DNA of 64,000 nucleotides from positions 1 through 64,000 of the forward strand of contig CANNTZ010000001.1 in assembly GCA_947522735.1 (NCBI GenBank), in the 5' to 3' direction. Shown in pieces: positions 25,686 through 34,681 of the stretch (its first letter is position 1; each line of letters starts with the position of its first letter). Source of the stretch: an uncultured Oscillospiraceae bacterium. Its GTDB lineage: Bacteria; Bacillota; Clostridia; Oscillospirales; Ruminococcaceae. The notes below the pieces were generated by a model, which ran no database searches, was not told the origin of the DNA, and saw only the letters and a list, made by a program, of their open reading frames with translations. The position numbers and the translations under genes are program-made.

Positions 25686-26408
25686 TTAAAGCGCCGAAAG
25701 CGCACCCGCGTCGGCGACAAGCGTCACGTCCGGATGAAGCTGTAGGATCGACGCCGGCACACTCGGCGTGACAGGCCCGTATACCGCCTTCTTCAGTATC
25801 TCCGCCTTCTCCTCCGACGTGATGAGCAGCAGTATGCGCTTCGCACGCATAATCGTCCTGATGCCCATCGAAAGCGCACGGCGCGGCACCTCGTCCTCGC
25901 TCGCGAAAAAGCGGGAGTTCGCCTGAATGGTGCGCTTGGTCAGTGTGATGCAGTTGGTGTCGCAGACAAAATGATCAGACGGCTCGTTGAAGCCGATATG
26001 GCCGTTGTGGCCGATGCCCAGCAGCTGCATGTCAACGCCGCCAAGGCTCCTGATGAGCGCCTCATATCTCACGCACTCGGCCTCGGGATCCTCCGCCATG
26101 CCGTTGGGAAGATGAGTGTTCTCCGGCTTGATGTTGACGTTGTTGAACAGCTTCTCGTTCATGAAGCGGCGGTAGCTCTGCTCGTGCTCCGCGGGAAGTC
26201 CGACGTACTCATCGAGGTTAACCGTCGTGACGGCGGAAAAATCCAGCCCATCCCTGCATTTTCCGGAGAGCTCGGCATACATCCCCACCGGAGTCGAGCC
26301 GGTCGCAAGGCCGATGACGCTGTCCGGCTTGAGGATGATCTGCGCCGCCATAAGCTCCGCGGCAGCTCTGGACGCCTCCGCGTAATCCTTCGTTTTGATG
26401 ATTCTCAT
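25686..26408 (-). CDS. nagB: Glucosamine-6-phosphate deaminase
   Basis: Converts glucosamine 6-phosphate to fructose 6-phosphate plus ammonia, feeding amino sugars into glycolysis. The 240 residues contain GLATGSTPVGMY (phosphate loop, about 35-46), TVNLDEYVGL (catalytic Asp), and GIGHNGHIGFNEP (catalytic His). It is the short form without the allosteric C-terminal tail. It starts 18 bases after the M20 peptidase gene, sharing its promoter; nagA is not present here. Confidence 0.95.
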   Translation of the reverse strand: MRIIKTKDYAEASRAAAELMAAQIILKPDSVIGLATGSTPVGMYAELSGKCRDGLDFSAVTTVNLDEYVGLPAEHEQSYRRFMNEKLFNNVNIKPENTHLPNGMAEDPEAECVRYEALIRSLGGVDMQLLGIGHNGHIGFNEPSDHFVCDTNCITLTKRTIQANSRFFASEDEVPRRALSMGIRTIMRAKRILLLITSEEKAEILKKAVYGPVTPSVPASILQLHPDVTLVADAGALSAL

Positions 26409-26426
26409 TATAAATACATCCTTTCA

Positions 26427-27749
26427 TTAATGTTGATCGCGGCTTTTCGGCGTGACCATGGCAAGGTATTTCTCCTTGTCAAGCCCCGGTGCGAAGGCCT
26501 TTATGACACGATCCGCCTCCGCAGCGCCGTTTGCGAGCAGGGCAAGCGCCGTCGTGGCAAGCGCCTTGGCGGGATCGATGTATGCTGCATGCTTATCCGT
26601 AATGCGAAATTCCGGGCGGTGCAGTCCGCCGGAAAAGCCGCCGTGCATTATATGTACCGACGGGATAAGCTGGCTGATATCGCCCATATCCGACGAGCCG
26701 AAGCTGACCTCGTCGTGAGTGACCGAGTTCTCTCCGAACAGCCCGCGTATCTCCCGCTCGATAATGCCGTTGAAAACCGCGCTCTCCATCATCGGCAGAT
26801 AGCCCGGCAGGTCGTCGATCTCGCAGCTTGCGCCGACGGTCGTACAGGCGCCCTCGATGGAGCGATCCACCTTTTTGCAGGCGTCGTGCATGGCAGGGAT
26901 GTTCGCGGCGCGCACCATCAACTGTATGCGCACACGATCCGGGACGGTGTTGATGACCTCGCCGCCGCTGAGCACAACAGGATGGACTCGAACCTTGTCG
27001 GAATCACGGAAGGTCTCGCGGTTGACGTGGAAGCCCATTATCGCGAGCATCGCCGCGTTGAGCGCGTTTATGCCGTCGAACGGCGCCGCTCCGGCGTGCG
27101 ACGCCTTGCCGAAAAAGGTCACGTCCTTTGTGACGAAGCCAAGGCTGGTGTTGCCCACGTTAAAGACGGAGCAGGGACGCTCCGGCGAGGCATGGGTCAT
27201 CATTGCAAGATCTACGCCGTCAAACTCGCCGAGGCGGACGAGCTCCGGCTTGCCGGAGGGTATTGCTATCTTTCCCTCCCGCATCAGGCGGAAGCGGTAG
27301 TCGAAATCTATGCACTCCTCCGCCGGGACGGCGAGGATGGTGACGCTGCCGCAAAGCTCCTTTTCTGCGCCGCTCTCTACAAGTCCCTTCGCCGCACCGA
27401 GCAGCGCGGCTATCTCCGAGTTGTGTCCACAGGCGTGCGCGGCTCCTGTCTCTCTGTCGGCCTGCGGGTGCTTCGAGCAGACCACCGAGTCGAGCTCGGC
27501 AATTATCGCAAGGTTCGGGCCGGGACGCGCGCCTCTTATGACCGCCTTTACGCCGGTCACGGCAAGCCCCGTGCGCACCTCCAGCCCCAGTCCGCGAAGA
27601 TAGTCCGCGACTATCCCGGCGGTACGCCGCTCCCGGAAGCCAAGCTCCGGATGCTCAAATATATCGTCTCCGATGGCGGCAAGCTCGTCAAACGCATCTT
27701 CGATGATATCGCAGACGGTTCCCCTGAGCTTTGAAATGTTGTCGGGCAT
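26427..27749 (-). CDS. M20 family metallopeptidase/amidohydrolase (AbgB/M20D-like)
   Basis: 440 residues of the dinuclear-metal amidohydrolase family that removes acyl or aminoacyl groups from amino acids or aminobenzoyl-glutamate. Metal ligands are visible in HACGHNSEI and AEEC, with HIMHGG at about 380 for the C-terminal ligand. A dimerisation domain starts near DVTFFGKASHAGAAPFDGINAL. SD AAGGAG. Co-transcription with nagB suggests amino-sugar or N-acyl substrate turnover, but the family's range is wide and the substrate cannot be read off. Confidence 0.88.
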   Translation of the reverse strand: MPDNISKLRGTVCDIIEDAFDELAAIGDDIFEHPELGFRERRTAGIVADYLRGLGLEVRTGLAVTGVKAVIRGARPGPNLAIIAELDSVVCSKHPQADRETGAAHACGHNSEIAALLGAAKGLVESGAEKELCGSVTILAVPAEECIDFDYRFRLMREGKIAIPSGKPELVRLGEFDGVDLAMMTHASPERPCSVFNVGNTSLGFVTKDVTFFGKASHAGAAPFDGINALNAAMLAIMGFHVNRETFRDSDKVRVHPVVLSGGEVINTVPDRVRIQLMVRAANIPAMHDACKKVDRSIEGACTTVGASCEIDDLPGYLPMMESAVFNGIIEREIRGLFGENSVTHDEVSFGSSDMGDISQLIPSVHIMHGGFSGGLHRPEFRITDKHAAYIDPAKALATTALALLANGAAEADRVIKAFAPGLDKEKYLAMVTPKSRDQH

Positions 27750-27781
27750 TGAAAAGACTCCTTTGCAGCGGAGATGCTTTT

Positions 27782-27810
27782 ATTATAGCACATCCGCGCG
27801 CGAAAGTTAA
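27782..27810 (-). promoter_or_regulatory. Promoter of the M20 peptidase-nagB unit
   Basis: Minus-strand TTAACT (27805-27810), spacer 17, TATAAT (27782-27787), 33 bases before the start codon. Confidence 0.65.
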
Positions 27811-27906
27811 TATGCACTTTTAAAAAGTTGCCGTCCGTCAGTTCAGGAATAGGACAAATTTCTTTAAAATAAAGATATATCAGAAAAAAACGAGGAGGGC
27901 AAGGCT

Positions 27907-28200
27907 ATGATCTGCCGCATGAGCGAGCTTCGCTGCAAGGAAGTGATAAACGTGCGGGACGGGATAAAGCTGGGATATGTGGACGATGTGGAGATCGACG
28001 GGTGCAGCGCGGCGGTTACGGCGCTGGTCATCTTCGGCAAATGCCGCTTCTTCGGGCTGTTCGGGCGGGAGGACGACCTCGTCATCCCGTGGAGCTGCAT
28101 AGAGGTCATCGGAGAGGACATCGTGCTCGTCAAGGGCGACTTTCACGACCAGCGCCGCAGCCGCAAGAGCTTTGGCGAGCGCGTTAAGGGGCTGCTTTAA
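27907..28200 (+). CDS. YlmC/YmxH family PRC-barrel protein
   Basis: 97-residue PRC-barrel protein. MSELRCKEVINVRDGIKLGYVDDVEID at the N-terminus and VIPWSCIEVIGEDIVLV in the middle are typical. In Bacillus and Clostridium these genes are sporulation-associated (some are under sigma-E), but their molecular role is unclear. A strong SD (GAGGAGGG) precedes the ATG. The gene stands alone; the AT-rich upstream sequence (27850-27895) does not contain a clear sigma-A promoter. Confidence 0.88.
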   Translation: MICRMSELRCKEVINVRDGIKLGYVDDVEIDGCSAAVTALVIFGKCRFFGLFGREDDLVIPWSCIEVIGEDIVLVKGDFHDQRRSRKSFGERVKGLL

Positions 28201-28317
28201 AATTCGCCGTGGCGGAAGATCCGAGCCGTCCCGCCGCCGTTCTCCGCCGCGACGGAAAAGTCGGCGGCCAAAACCCAAAATCCGGCAAGAAAAATTGTTT
28301 TTTCCGGGCGTCTGTGC

Positions 28318-28346
28318 TTGCCTTTTGACGGCGTATTTGATATAAT
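28318..28346 (+). promoter_or_regulatory. Promoter of the PHP-rimI group
   Basis: TTGCCT (28318-28323), spacer 17, TATAAT (28341-28346). The 5' leader would be about 130 bases; I see no clear regulatory fold in it. Confidence 0.6.
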
Positions 28347-28480
28347 ATCAGTGTATAGATAACCATGGAGCTTATTTGACTTCTCCGTCGCCGACGCATT
28401 ATCCGCTGAAAAGCAGCGTATTATATTATAGATAGCGGTTCCGGGTGCGATACCGGACTGTCTTTGCGCGGAGGTGTATA

Positions 28481-29329
28481 ATGATCGGAGATCTTCACTG
28501 TCATACAAGAATGTCGGACGGCTCGCTCGGCATCGAGGAGCTGATATCCGCTGCGAAGCGCGCCGGGATGGATTTCATCGCCGTCACCGACCACGACACC
28601 CTCTCTGCGGTGGATCGTGCGGTGGTGCTCGGGCGGCGCTATGGCGTCCATGTCGTTCCGGGCGTGGAGTTTTCCTGCATCGAGCACTCGACCGGGCGCC
28701 GGGCTCACATCCTCTGCTATCTTCCGCGTTTTCCGCGCCGTCTTGAGGGCGCCTGCGCAAAAATGTCGGACGAGCGTGCGCGCGGTGGCGCAGAGGAGCT
28801 GAAGCGGGTCATGCGGCTCTATCCAATCACGCCGGAGCAGGTGAGCGGGCACGCCTCGCAGAGCCGCGCAATTTATCGCCAGCACATCATGCACGCGCTG
28901 ATGGATCTCGGCTACACCGACAGGATATTCGGAGAGCTTTACGAGCAGCTTCTCGGCAGAAACGGAAGCTGCCGGGTGGAAAAGGAATATCTCGAGCTGC
29001 ACGATATCACCAGGCTCGTGCGCGAGGCGGGCGGCATCGTCTGCATGGCTCATCCGACGCTGTATACCGACATCGGGCTTGCCGAGGAGCTTGCCGCCAA
29101 CGGCGAGCTGGACGCGCTCGAGGTAGACAGCCGCTACAACACGCCGGACACTTTTACGCAGCTGCGTGCGCTTGCCCGGCAATTCAAGCTCATCCGCACC
29201 GGCGGAAGCGATTTTCACGGCTTTTATTGCAGCAGGCCGGAGCCTATCGGCACCTGCGTCACAACGCAGGCCGGGATAGCGGCGCTGTTCGCAAAGGCCA
29301 ACAGCCTGAACGACGGTTCGCCGCGCTGA
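28481..29329 (+). CDS. PHP-domain phosphoesterase
   Basis: 282-residue polymerase-and-histidinol-phosphatase-type metal phosphoesterase. Metal motifs are GDLHCHTRMSDGS at the start, AVTDHDTLSAV, GVEFSC, MAHPTLY and GSDFHG. This matches the YciV/RnmV-like group acting on 3'-phosphoadenosine nucleotides or small RNA 5' ends; the specific activity is not resolved here. The start at 28481 has GGAGG seven bases upstream; an earlier in-frame start at 28445 has no SD. It leads a small plus-strand group with the next two genes. Confidence 0.9.
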   Translation: MIGDLHCHTRMSDGSLGIEELISAAKRAGMDFIAVTDHDTLSAVDRAVVLGRRYGVHVVPGVEFSCIEHSTGRRAHILCYLPRFPRRLEGACAKMSDERARGGAEELKRVMRLYPITPEQVSGHASQSRAIYRQHIMHALMDLGYTDRIFGELYEQLLGRNGSCRVEKEYLELHDITRLVREAGGIVCMAHPTLYTDIGLAEELAANGELDALEVDSRYNTPDTFTQLRALARQFKLIRTGGSDFHGFYCSRPEPIGTCVTTQAGIAALFAKANSLNDGSPR

Positions 29330-29391
29330 GGGCTTTCGCATATAAACTGAGGGTGGGATCCTGACGGATCGACTGTTTGGGAGTGAGTGTT

Positions 29392-29982
29392 TTGAAGCAT
29401 ATGCAGTCGCAAACGGAGCACAATGACGATCGCGATATGAAAATCGCAGTCGGTGTCAAGGCCAAGCCCGTCTCGGACGCGGGCGAAAAGGAAGCGGCGA
29501 GCTACGAGCGCCACCGCGACAACGGCAATCTGCGCCGCGCTATGCGCCTCGGACGCCGTATGGCGGAGGAGCTTTTACGCCCGGACAGCGCCGCGATGAT
29601 CGGGCGCGACGAGGCGGAGAGCCTGTTGATGATAAAGAACCGGCGCATCCTGTTCGCCTTTGTCGCGGACATGGTCATGTCTTTGCAGACGCCGGACTCT
29701 ATCGTCGCGGAATCCGCGCAGGACGCGTTCTACGATTACATACGCGATAACGACCCGGAGCTGTACGGCTACATCGAAAAGGCGAGCGAGTTCTCGCTGT
29801 ATCTTGCCTGCGGGCGCGGCGGGAAATCCGCGGCGGCAAGCATAGGCAAAACCTTTGCGACGCTCGTTGAAATGCCGGATCGCCGTCTTATCGAGCTATT
29901 CGGCAGCGAGCTTTACGACTACTATTTCTACTTTTGCAGCAAGCTTGTAAAGGAAGCCGGCTTTACAAGGCTCAAGGGCTGA
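29392..29982 (+). CDS. Conserved-looking cytoplasmic protein of unknown function
   Basis: Not recognised. I choose the TTG at 29392, eight bases after GGGAG; TTG 29377, GTG 29383 and ATG 29401 are alternatives. About 196 residues, soluble, strongly charged N-terminus (residues 1-60), then helical segments including IKNRRILFAFVADMVMSLQTP, a Gly/Ser stretch CGRGGKSAAASIGKTF, and LFGSELYDYYFYFCSKLVKE near the end. It has no signal peptide and no metal motif. Codon use matches its neighbours, and the stop is nine bases before rimI, so it is very likely translated from the same mRNA. Confidence 0.75.
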   Translation: MKHMQSQTEHNDDRDMKIAVGVKAKPVSDAGEKEAASYERHRDNGNLRRAMRLGRRMAEELLRPDSAAMIGRDEAESLLMIKNRRILFAFVADMVMSLQTPDSIVAESAQDAFYDYIRDNDPELYGYIEKASEFSLYLACGRGGKSAAASIGKTFATLVEMPDRRLIELFGSELYDYYFYFCSKLVKEAGFTRLKG

Positions 29983-29991
29983 GGCACACGG

Positions 29992-30438
29992 ATGGACAAG
30001 CTTGTTATAGCGCCGCTCGCGCGCGAGGATGTGCCGGAGCTGGCAAAAATCGAACGCGAGTGCTTCTCAGACCCCTGGAGCGAGGACGCGCTCCTGTATG
30101 AGGTCGACAACGGCTCCGCGGAGTTTCTGTGCGCAAAGCTCAACGGACACGTCGCAGGATACATCGGGCTGCACCATGTGCTGGACGAGGGCTACATCGC
30201 AAACATTGCGGTGACCGGGGCCTTCCGCCGGATGGGCGTAGCCAGCGCGCTGCTGGACAGCATCCTCGAAACGGCCGGACGGCTGGGGCTTGCCTTTCTG
30301 TCGCTCGAGGTGCGCGTCTCCAACGCCCCGGCGCAGGCGCTCTATCGCAAGTACGGCTTCGCTCAGGCGGGGCTGCGCCGCGGCTACTATGAGCACCCGA
30401 AGGAGGACGCGCTGATAATGACGCGCTTTCTCAAATGA
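29992..30438 (+). CDS. rimI: [Ribosomal protein S18]-alanine N-acetyltransferase
   Basis: GNAT enzyme, 148 residues: APLAREDVPELAKIERECFSDPWSEDAL at the N-terminus is the RimI signature, followed by GYIANIAVTGAFRRMGVASALL (acetyl-CoA loop) and LEVRVSNAPAQALYRKYGFAQAGLRRGYY. It acetylates the N-terminus of S18. In Firmicutes rimI usually sits between tsaB and tsaD; neither is here, so the neighbourhood is unusual. A terminator follows. Confidence 0.92.
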   Translation: MDKLVIAPLAREDVPELAKIERECFSDPWSEDALLYEVDNGSAEFLCAKLNGHVAGYIGLHHVLDEGYIANIAVTGAFRRMGVASALLDSILETAGRLGLAFLSLEVRVSNAPAQALYRKYGFAQAGLRRGYYEHPKEDALIMTRFLK

Positions 30439-30452
30439 TACCGCAAAATTTC

Positions 30453-30488
30453 AGGCTCAACCGGATGCCGTCCGGCTGAGCCTGTTTT
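30453..30488 (+). terminator. Terminator after rimI
   Basis: AGGCTCAACCGGA (30453-30465) pairs with TCCGGCTGAGCCT (30471-30483) with one mismatch, then GTTTTG. Confidence 0.8.
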
Positions 30489-30505
30489 GCGTCGATATTC
30501 TGCCC

Positions 30506-31006
30506 TCACCACCGCCGCGTCGCGAGCGGACACTCCAGAAAGCCCACCAAAAACGGCAGATCGGAATAGACGCGCGCGCCGGTCTGCACAAAGCCATGTG
30601 CGAGATACCAGCGCTTGAGCCGCGCGTTTTTGTCGATGATGCCGACCGTCAATCTGCGACGCCCCATCTGCGCCGCACGCGCCTTGGCGAAATCCAGCAG
30701 CCTCTCCCCGCAGCCTCCATGACGGCGCTCCGGCAGCACACAGAGCTTTGCAAGATCAATCGTATCGTTATCTATGATTACCAATTGTATAACTCCAATT
30801 ATCCTATCCCTTTCGGATAATACGTACAGCTCGTCACCGTTTTTCGTGGCGGCGTCAAGCGCGCCCGCAGGGAGGAATGCGGGATTCGACGGGCAATTTT
30901 CGCGCGTCAGCCCGAACTGAGCGGCCACCGTCGCAAAGCTTCTGCGTATCACGTCCTCGCAGGCGGGATGCTCTGCGGGAAGCGCAAGGCGTATCTGTGC
31001 GTCCAT
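30506..31006 (-). CDS. GNAT family N-acetyltransferase
   Basis: 166 residues. Acetyl-CoA binding motif LCVLPERRHGGCGERLLDFAKARA at about 90-112 and NARLKRWYLAHGFVQTGARVYSDLPFLVGFLEC at the C-terminus identify a GNAT enzyme; the acceptor is unknown. SD GAGGAGG is directly upstream. It follows the lipid-kinase gene by nine bases, so the two are likely co-transcribed, although no functional link is apparent. Confidence 0.88.
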   Translation of the reverse strand: MDAQIRLALPAEHPACEDVIRRSFATVAAQFGLTRENCPSNPAFLPAGALDAATKNGDELYVLSERDRIIGVIQLVIIDNDTIDLAKLCVLPERRHGGCGERLLDFAKARAAQMGRRRLTVGIIDKNARLKRWYLAHGFVQTGARVYSDLPFLVGFLECPLATRRW

Positions 31007-31015
31007 GCGTCCTCC

Positions 31016-31909
31016 TCAGATTATGATGGTCAGCGCCCGGCGGCGGTTGAATATCTCCACCTCGGTCGAGGGAGGGCCATATTCGCCGTCGAGCGTCCAC
31101 GGGATAGGCTCCCTGACCGTGATTTTCGCGTGCGAGGTGTGGAAAAAGTCGATGAACTCACAGTCGTACTGCTTTGTGAGCAGTGCGTTGATGATCTTCT
31201 GGAGCTGCGACGGGGTCTGCGGGAGCCTGACGAGCATAACCTCAAACCGGCCGTCGGCGAAATCGACATGCGACGAATCCAGCTTGACAAGGCCCGCAAT
31301 GGAGGTCGAATTGCTGACCGAGCCGAAGATGTAATCTCCGGTGCAGACGCGCTCGACGGTCTCAACGGTCATCCGGCACGGCTTGACGCTGCTGACATGC
31401 GACATGCCGTCCAGCACGTACGCCATGTGTCCCATGATGTTTTTGGCTGTCTGCGGCGTGGAATAGGAGCTCTCGGTGAACGCGCCGAAGGAGGCGATAG
31501 AGGGAAAATAGCGCCCGTTCATCTCGCCGACGTCGATATCCACCGGCTTGCCGTCGATTATCTTGCGCGCCGCACGGATCATATCGCGCGGAATGCCCAG
31601 CGACGAGGCGAAATCGTTGGTGGTGCCCATCGGGATATAACCGAGCGGAGGGTGCTTTGGCAGCGCCATCAGTCCGGAGACGACCTCGTTGAGGGTGCCA
31701 TCGCCGCCGCAGCAGACCACAAGGTCGTATTTCGGCGCATAATTTTGCGCAATATGCGCCGCGTCCAGCCGCCAGCGCGTCGTGCGCGTCGTAACGTCAT
31801 AGCCGCGACTGATAAAAATGTTTGATATCAGCGAAAGATAGCCCTTGAGCTTCAGCTTTCCCGCGCGTGGATTTGCTATAAGCAGCACGCTTTTGGAATG
31901 ATTTTCCAT
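31016..31909 (-). CDS. Diacylglycerol/lipid kinase family protein
   Basis: 297 residues of the DagK/YegS catalytic family, which phosphorylates diacylglycerol or related lipids at the membrane surface. ANPRAGKL near the N-terminus, the nucleotide motif VVCCGGDGTLNEVVSGL, GYIPMGTTNDFASSLGIP, and DGEYGPPSTEVEI near the C-terminus are family hallmarks. The start at 31909 (MENHSKSVLL) has AGGTG six bases upstream; codons further upstream are open but overlap the promoter area. Could be DgkB or a BmrU-like paralogue. Confidence 0.9.
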   Translation of the reverse strand: MENHSKSVLLIANPRAGKLKLKGYLSLISNIFISRGYDVTTRTTRWRLDAAHIAQNYAPKYDLVVCCGGDGTLNEVVSGLMALPKHPPLGYIPMGTTNDFASSLGIPRDMIRAARKIIDGKPVDIDVGEMNGRYFPSIASFGAFTESSYSTPQTAKNIMGHMAYVLDGMSHVSSVKPCRMTVETVERVCTGDYIFGSVSNSTSIAGLVKLDSSHVDFADGRFEVMLVRLPQTPSQLQKIINALLTKQYDCEFIDFFHTSHAKITVREPIPWTLDGEYGPPSTEVEIFNRRRALTIII

Positions 31910-32061
31910 AATACACCTGCAATAATATAAACTCGAAGTGACGCCTGCGATAAGTGCGATAAAATCGAACCATGCAGACAATTCTATCACTGAAAACACT
32001 TTTATTATACACAATATTTATGAACACCGAATGAATATCGCCGGGTTTTCCGGCTATCCGA

Positions 32062-32090
32062 TTGACATTGACGCCGCCGGGAAATATAAT
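32062..32090 (+). promoter_or_regulatory. Promoter of the phosphosugar mutase gene
   Basis: TTGACA (32062-32067), spacer 17, TATAAT (32085-32090): a perfect sigma-A consensus. The start codon is about 37 bases after the predicted start point. Confidence 0.9.
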
Positions 32091-32133
32091 ATAATTGTTA
32101 CCGGGAGACCCAACGGGAAGGAGAATTGTTAAA

Positions 32134-33804
32134 ATGGAATGGAAGGCTTCATATGATAAATGGATGGCGACGGAGCTGCTGGAGCCCGGGCTGCGCCGGG
32201 AGCTGGAGAGCGTGACCGACACAAGGGAGCTGGAGGACCGCTTCTATCAGGATCTCGAATTTGGCACCGCGGGACTGCGCGGCGTCATCGGCGCCGGCTC
32301 CAACAGGATGAACGTCCACACGGTGGATCGCGCGACGAGGGGCTACGCCGCGTATCTCAAAACGCTTTCCGACGCGCCCTCCTGCGCGATAGCGCACGAC
32401 AGCCGCATCATGAGCGACGAATTTGCGCGGGTGGCCGCGGCGGCGCTCGCAAGCCTCGGCGTCACGGTTTGGCTCTATCCCGAGCTTATGCCCACGCCGA
32501 TGCTCAGCTTTGCGGTGCGCCAACTCCGCTGCACCGGCGGCATCGTCATAACCGCCAGCCACAACCCCTCCAAATACAACGGCTATAAGGCCTACGGTCC
32601 GGACGGCTGCCAGCTCAACATCGACGCCTCAGAAAAGGTGATGGCGCTTATCGAGAGCGAGCCGGAGTTCGCGCCGCTCCCCGATTTTGACGCGCTGCTG
32701 AAGTCGGGGCGCATCCGCTGGATAGGCGACGAGGTCACGGACGCATATTACAACAGCATCCTCTCGCTGAGCCTGCAAAAGCCGCCTGTCATGACGAGGG
32801 TGGTCTACAGTCCGCTCAACGGCGCCGGAAACAAGCCTGTGCGGCACATCCTTGAGCGCATGGGCAACATCGACGTCACCGTCGTGCCGGAGCAGGAGCA
32901 GCCGGACGGCCGCTTCCCCACCTGCCCCTATCCGAACCCGGAGATACACGAGGCGATGAAGCTCTCATCCGAGCTTGCGAAAAAAACCGGCGCCGACTTT
33001 TTCTTCGCAACCGACCCCGATTGCGACCGCATGGGCGCGGGCGTCGTCACAGAGGACGGCGTGAGGCTGATAACCGGCAACGAGATGGGCGTGCTGATGC
33101 TCGACTACATCTGCCGGACACGCCTCAAAAACGGCACAATGCCAAAGCGCCCGGTCACGATCAAGACAATCGTCACAAGCGGCATGATAAACCGCGTCGC
33201 GGAAAAATACGGCGTTGAGGTGGTGGATCTGCTGACCGGCTTCAAGTTTATCGGCGAGCAGATCGGCCGGTGGGAGCAAAAGGGCGAGGAGGACCGCTTC
33301 ATCTTCGGCTTCGAGGAGAGCTACGGCTATCTTTCCGGCAGCTTTGTGCGCGACAAGGACGGCGTGAACGCGGCGCTGCTGGTGTGCGAGATGGCGTCCT
33401 GCTACAAGGCGCAGGGCATGACGCTGGCCGACGCGCTCGAAACGCTCTATAAGGAATACGGCTATTTCAGCTCGCAGCAGCTCAATATAATGTTTGAGGG
33501 CGTTGACGGGATGGAGCGAATGGGCGCGCTGCTCGACGACATCCGCGCAAGGCTGCCCGTGGATTTTGCGGGCACGAGGGTCGTGCGCAGCGTCGATTAC
33601 GAGCACGACGGCACCGGCCTTCCAAGAAGCAATGTGCTGCGCTTTTTCCTTGAGGACGGCAGCGAGATAGCGATACGCCCCTCCGGAACGGAGCCGAAGC
33701 TGAAGCTGTACGTCACGGCGTCCGGAGCAACCGAGGAGCTTTGCCGCAAAAAGTCGGAGCTGCTGGCGGCCGCAAGCAAGGCAAGGCTGAGCGCCGATTC
33801 GTAA
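32134..33804 (+). CDS. Phospho-sugar mutase (phosphoglucomutase/phosphomannomutase)
   Basis: Interconverts hexose 1- and 6-phosphates, linking glycolysis with nucleotide-sugar and cell-wall synthesis. 556 residues, the size of PgcA-type bacterial alpha-phosphoglucomutases. All four motifs are visible: phosphoserine loop TASHNPSKYNG, metal loop TDPDCDRMG, sugar-binding FGFEESYGYLSG, and phosphate-binding RPSGTEPKLKLY. The start at 32134 (MEWKASYDKW) follows GGAAGGAG. Flanked by a perfect promoter and a terminator, so it is monocistronic and probably highly expressed. Confidence 0.93.
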   Translation: MEWKASYDKWMATELLEPGLRRELESVTDTRELEDRFYQDLEFGTAGLRGVIGAGSNRMNVHTVDRATRGYAAYLKTLSDAPSCAIAHDSRIMSDEFARVAAAALASLGVTVWLYPELMPTPMLSFAVRQLRCTGGIVITASHNPSKYNGYKAYGPDGCQLNIDASEKVMALIESEPEFAPLPDFDALLKSGRIRWIGDEVTDAYYNSILSLSLQKPPVMTRVVYSPLNGAGNKPVRHILERMGNIDVTVVPEQEQPDGRFPTCPYPNPEIHEAMKLSSELAKKTGADFFFATDPDCDRMGAGVVTEDGVRLITGNEMGVLMLDYICRTRLKNGTMPKRPVTIKTIVTSGMINRVAEKYGVEVVDLLTGFKFIGEQIGRWEQKGEEDRFIFGFEESYGYLSGSFVRDKDGVNAALLVCEMASCYKAQGMTLADALETLYKEYGYFSSQQLNIMFEGVDGMERMGALLDDIRARLPVDFAGTRVVRSVDYEHDGTGLPRSNVLRFFLEDGSEIAIRPSGTEPKLKLYVTASGATEELCRKKSELLAAASKARLSADS

Positions 33805-33828
33805 CACAGGCGTTCCGGCAACAAAACA

Positions 33829-33876
33829 ACGGCCTTCTTCGGGATGGTTCTGCCTCTCCCGGAGAAAGCCGTTTTT
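33829..33876 (+). terminator. Terminator after the phosphosugar mutase gene
   Basis: ACGGCCTTCTTCGGGA (33829-33844) pairs with TCCCGGAGAAAGCCGT (33857-33872) allowing two non-Watson-Crick positions, then TTTTT. Confidence 0.8.
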
Positions 33877-33904
33877 CTTTTCCCCAAGACGCCCTTAGCG
33901 TCTC

Positions 33905-34669
33905 TCAGATATATTCAACCGGGTTCGGCGTCTGCGAAACGACGAACTCAACGCCCGGAAAACGCTCGACAAGCTTTTCCGTAAGCTCCGCCACGACAGG
34001 AGCCTCGGTATAATAATGCCCTGCGTCCACGAGCGTCAGCCCAAGCGCGTGCGCGTCGAGAAAATCGCTGTGCTTTATCTCGCTGCTTACAAGCGCGTCG
34101 CAGCCGAGGCGCAGCGCCTTTTCCGGCTCGGTTGAGAGCTTTCCGCCGCTCACTGCGACCGTCCGAATCGCCCGCGAGCCGCGCGAATACGACAGTCCGC
34201 CGCAGCCGAGCGCCGATTTGACAAGCGCCGCAAAATTCTCCGGCTCCATCGCACGCTCAAGCTCGCCGATTCGCCCCAGCGAGCGCTCTCCGTCCGGAAG
34301 CATGTCGAAATGGCGGACGTTTCGCAGTCCGAGCCGCCGTGCAAGCGCGTCGTTGACGCCGCCCGCGGCAAGATCGAGACAGGTGTGCGCGCTGATTACG
34401 GTTATGTCCGCGCGTATCAGCGAGGCGTACAGCCCGTCGGCGCTGATTGCTCTGAGCGGGTGGAATATAACCGGGTGATGCGAGAGTATGATTCCCGCGC
34501 CGGTGCGCTGCGCCTCTGCGGCGACGGCGGGCGTCACGTCCAGCGAGACGAGCACGCGTCCCGTCTCACGCTCCGGCGAGCCTATCAGCAAGCCGGCGTT
34601 GTCCCAGCTCTCCGAGGTGCAAAACGGCGCCGACATATCGATAAAATCATATAATTCCGATGCTTTCAT
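33905..34669 (-). CDS. Nif3-like dinuclear metal-centre protein
   Basis: 254 residues of the NIF3/YqfO family, a toroidal hexamer with two metal ions and an uncertain role (proposed GTP cyclohydrolase-like or metal-handling). WDNAGLLIGS near the N-terminus, LSHHPVIFHPL, SAHTCLDLAAGGVNDALARRLG and DAGHYYTEAPV carry the metal ligands. The start at 34669 has GAGGAG close upstream. The trmK-nif3 pairing is common in Firmicutes; here comEA is inserted between them. Confidence 0.92.
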   Translation of the reverse strand: MKASELYDFIDMSAPFCTSESWDNAGLLIGSPERETGRVLVSLDVTPAVAAEAQRTGAGIILSHHPVIFHPLRAISADGLYASLIRADITVISAHTCLDLAAGGVNDALARRLGLRNVRHFDMLPDGERSLGRIGELERAMEPENFAALVKSALGCGGLSYSRGSRAIRTVAVSGGKLSTEPEKALRLGCDALVSSEIKHSDFLDAHALGLTLVDAGHYYTEAPVVAELTEKLVERFPGVEFVVSQTPNPVEYI

Positions 34670-34681
34670 AATTCTCCTCAC

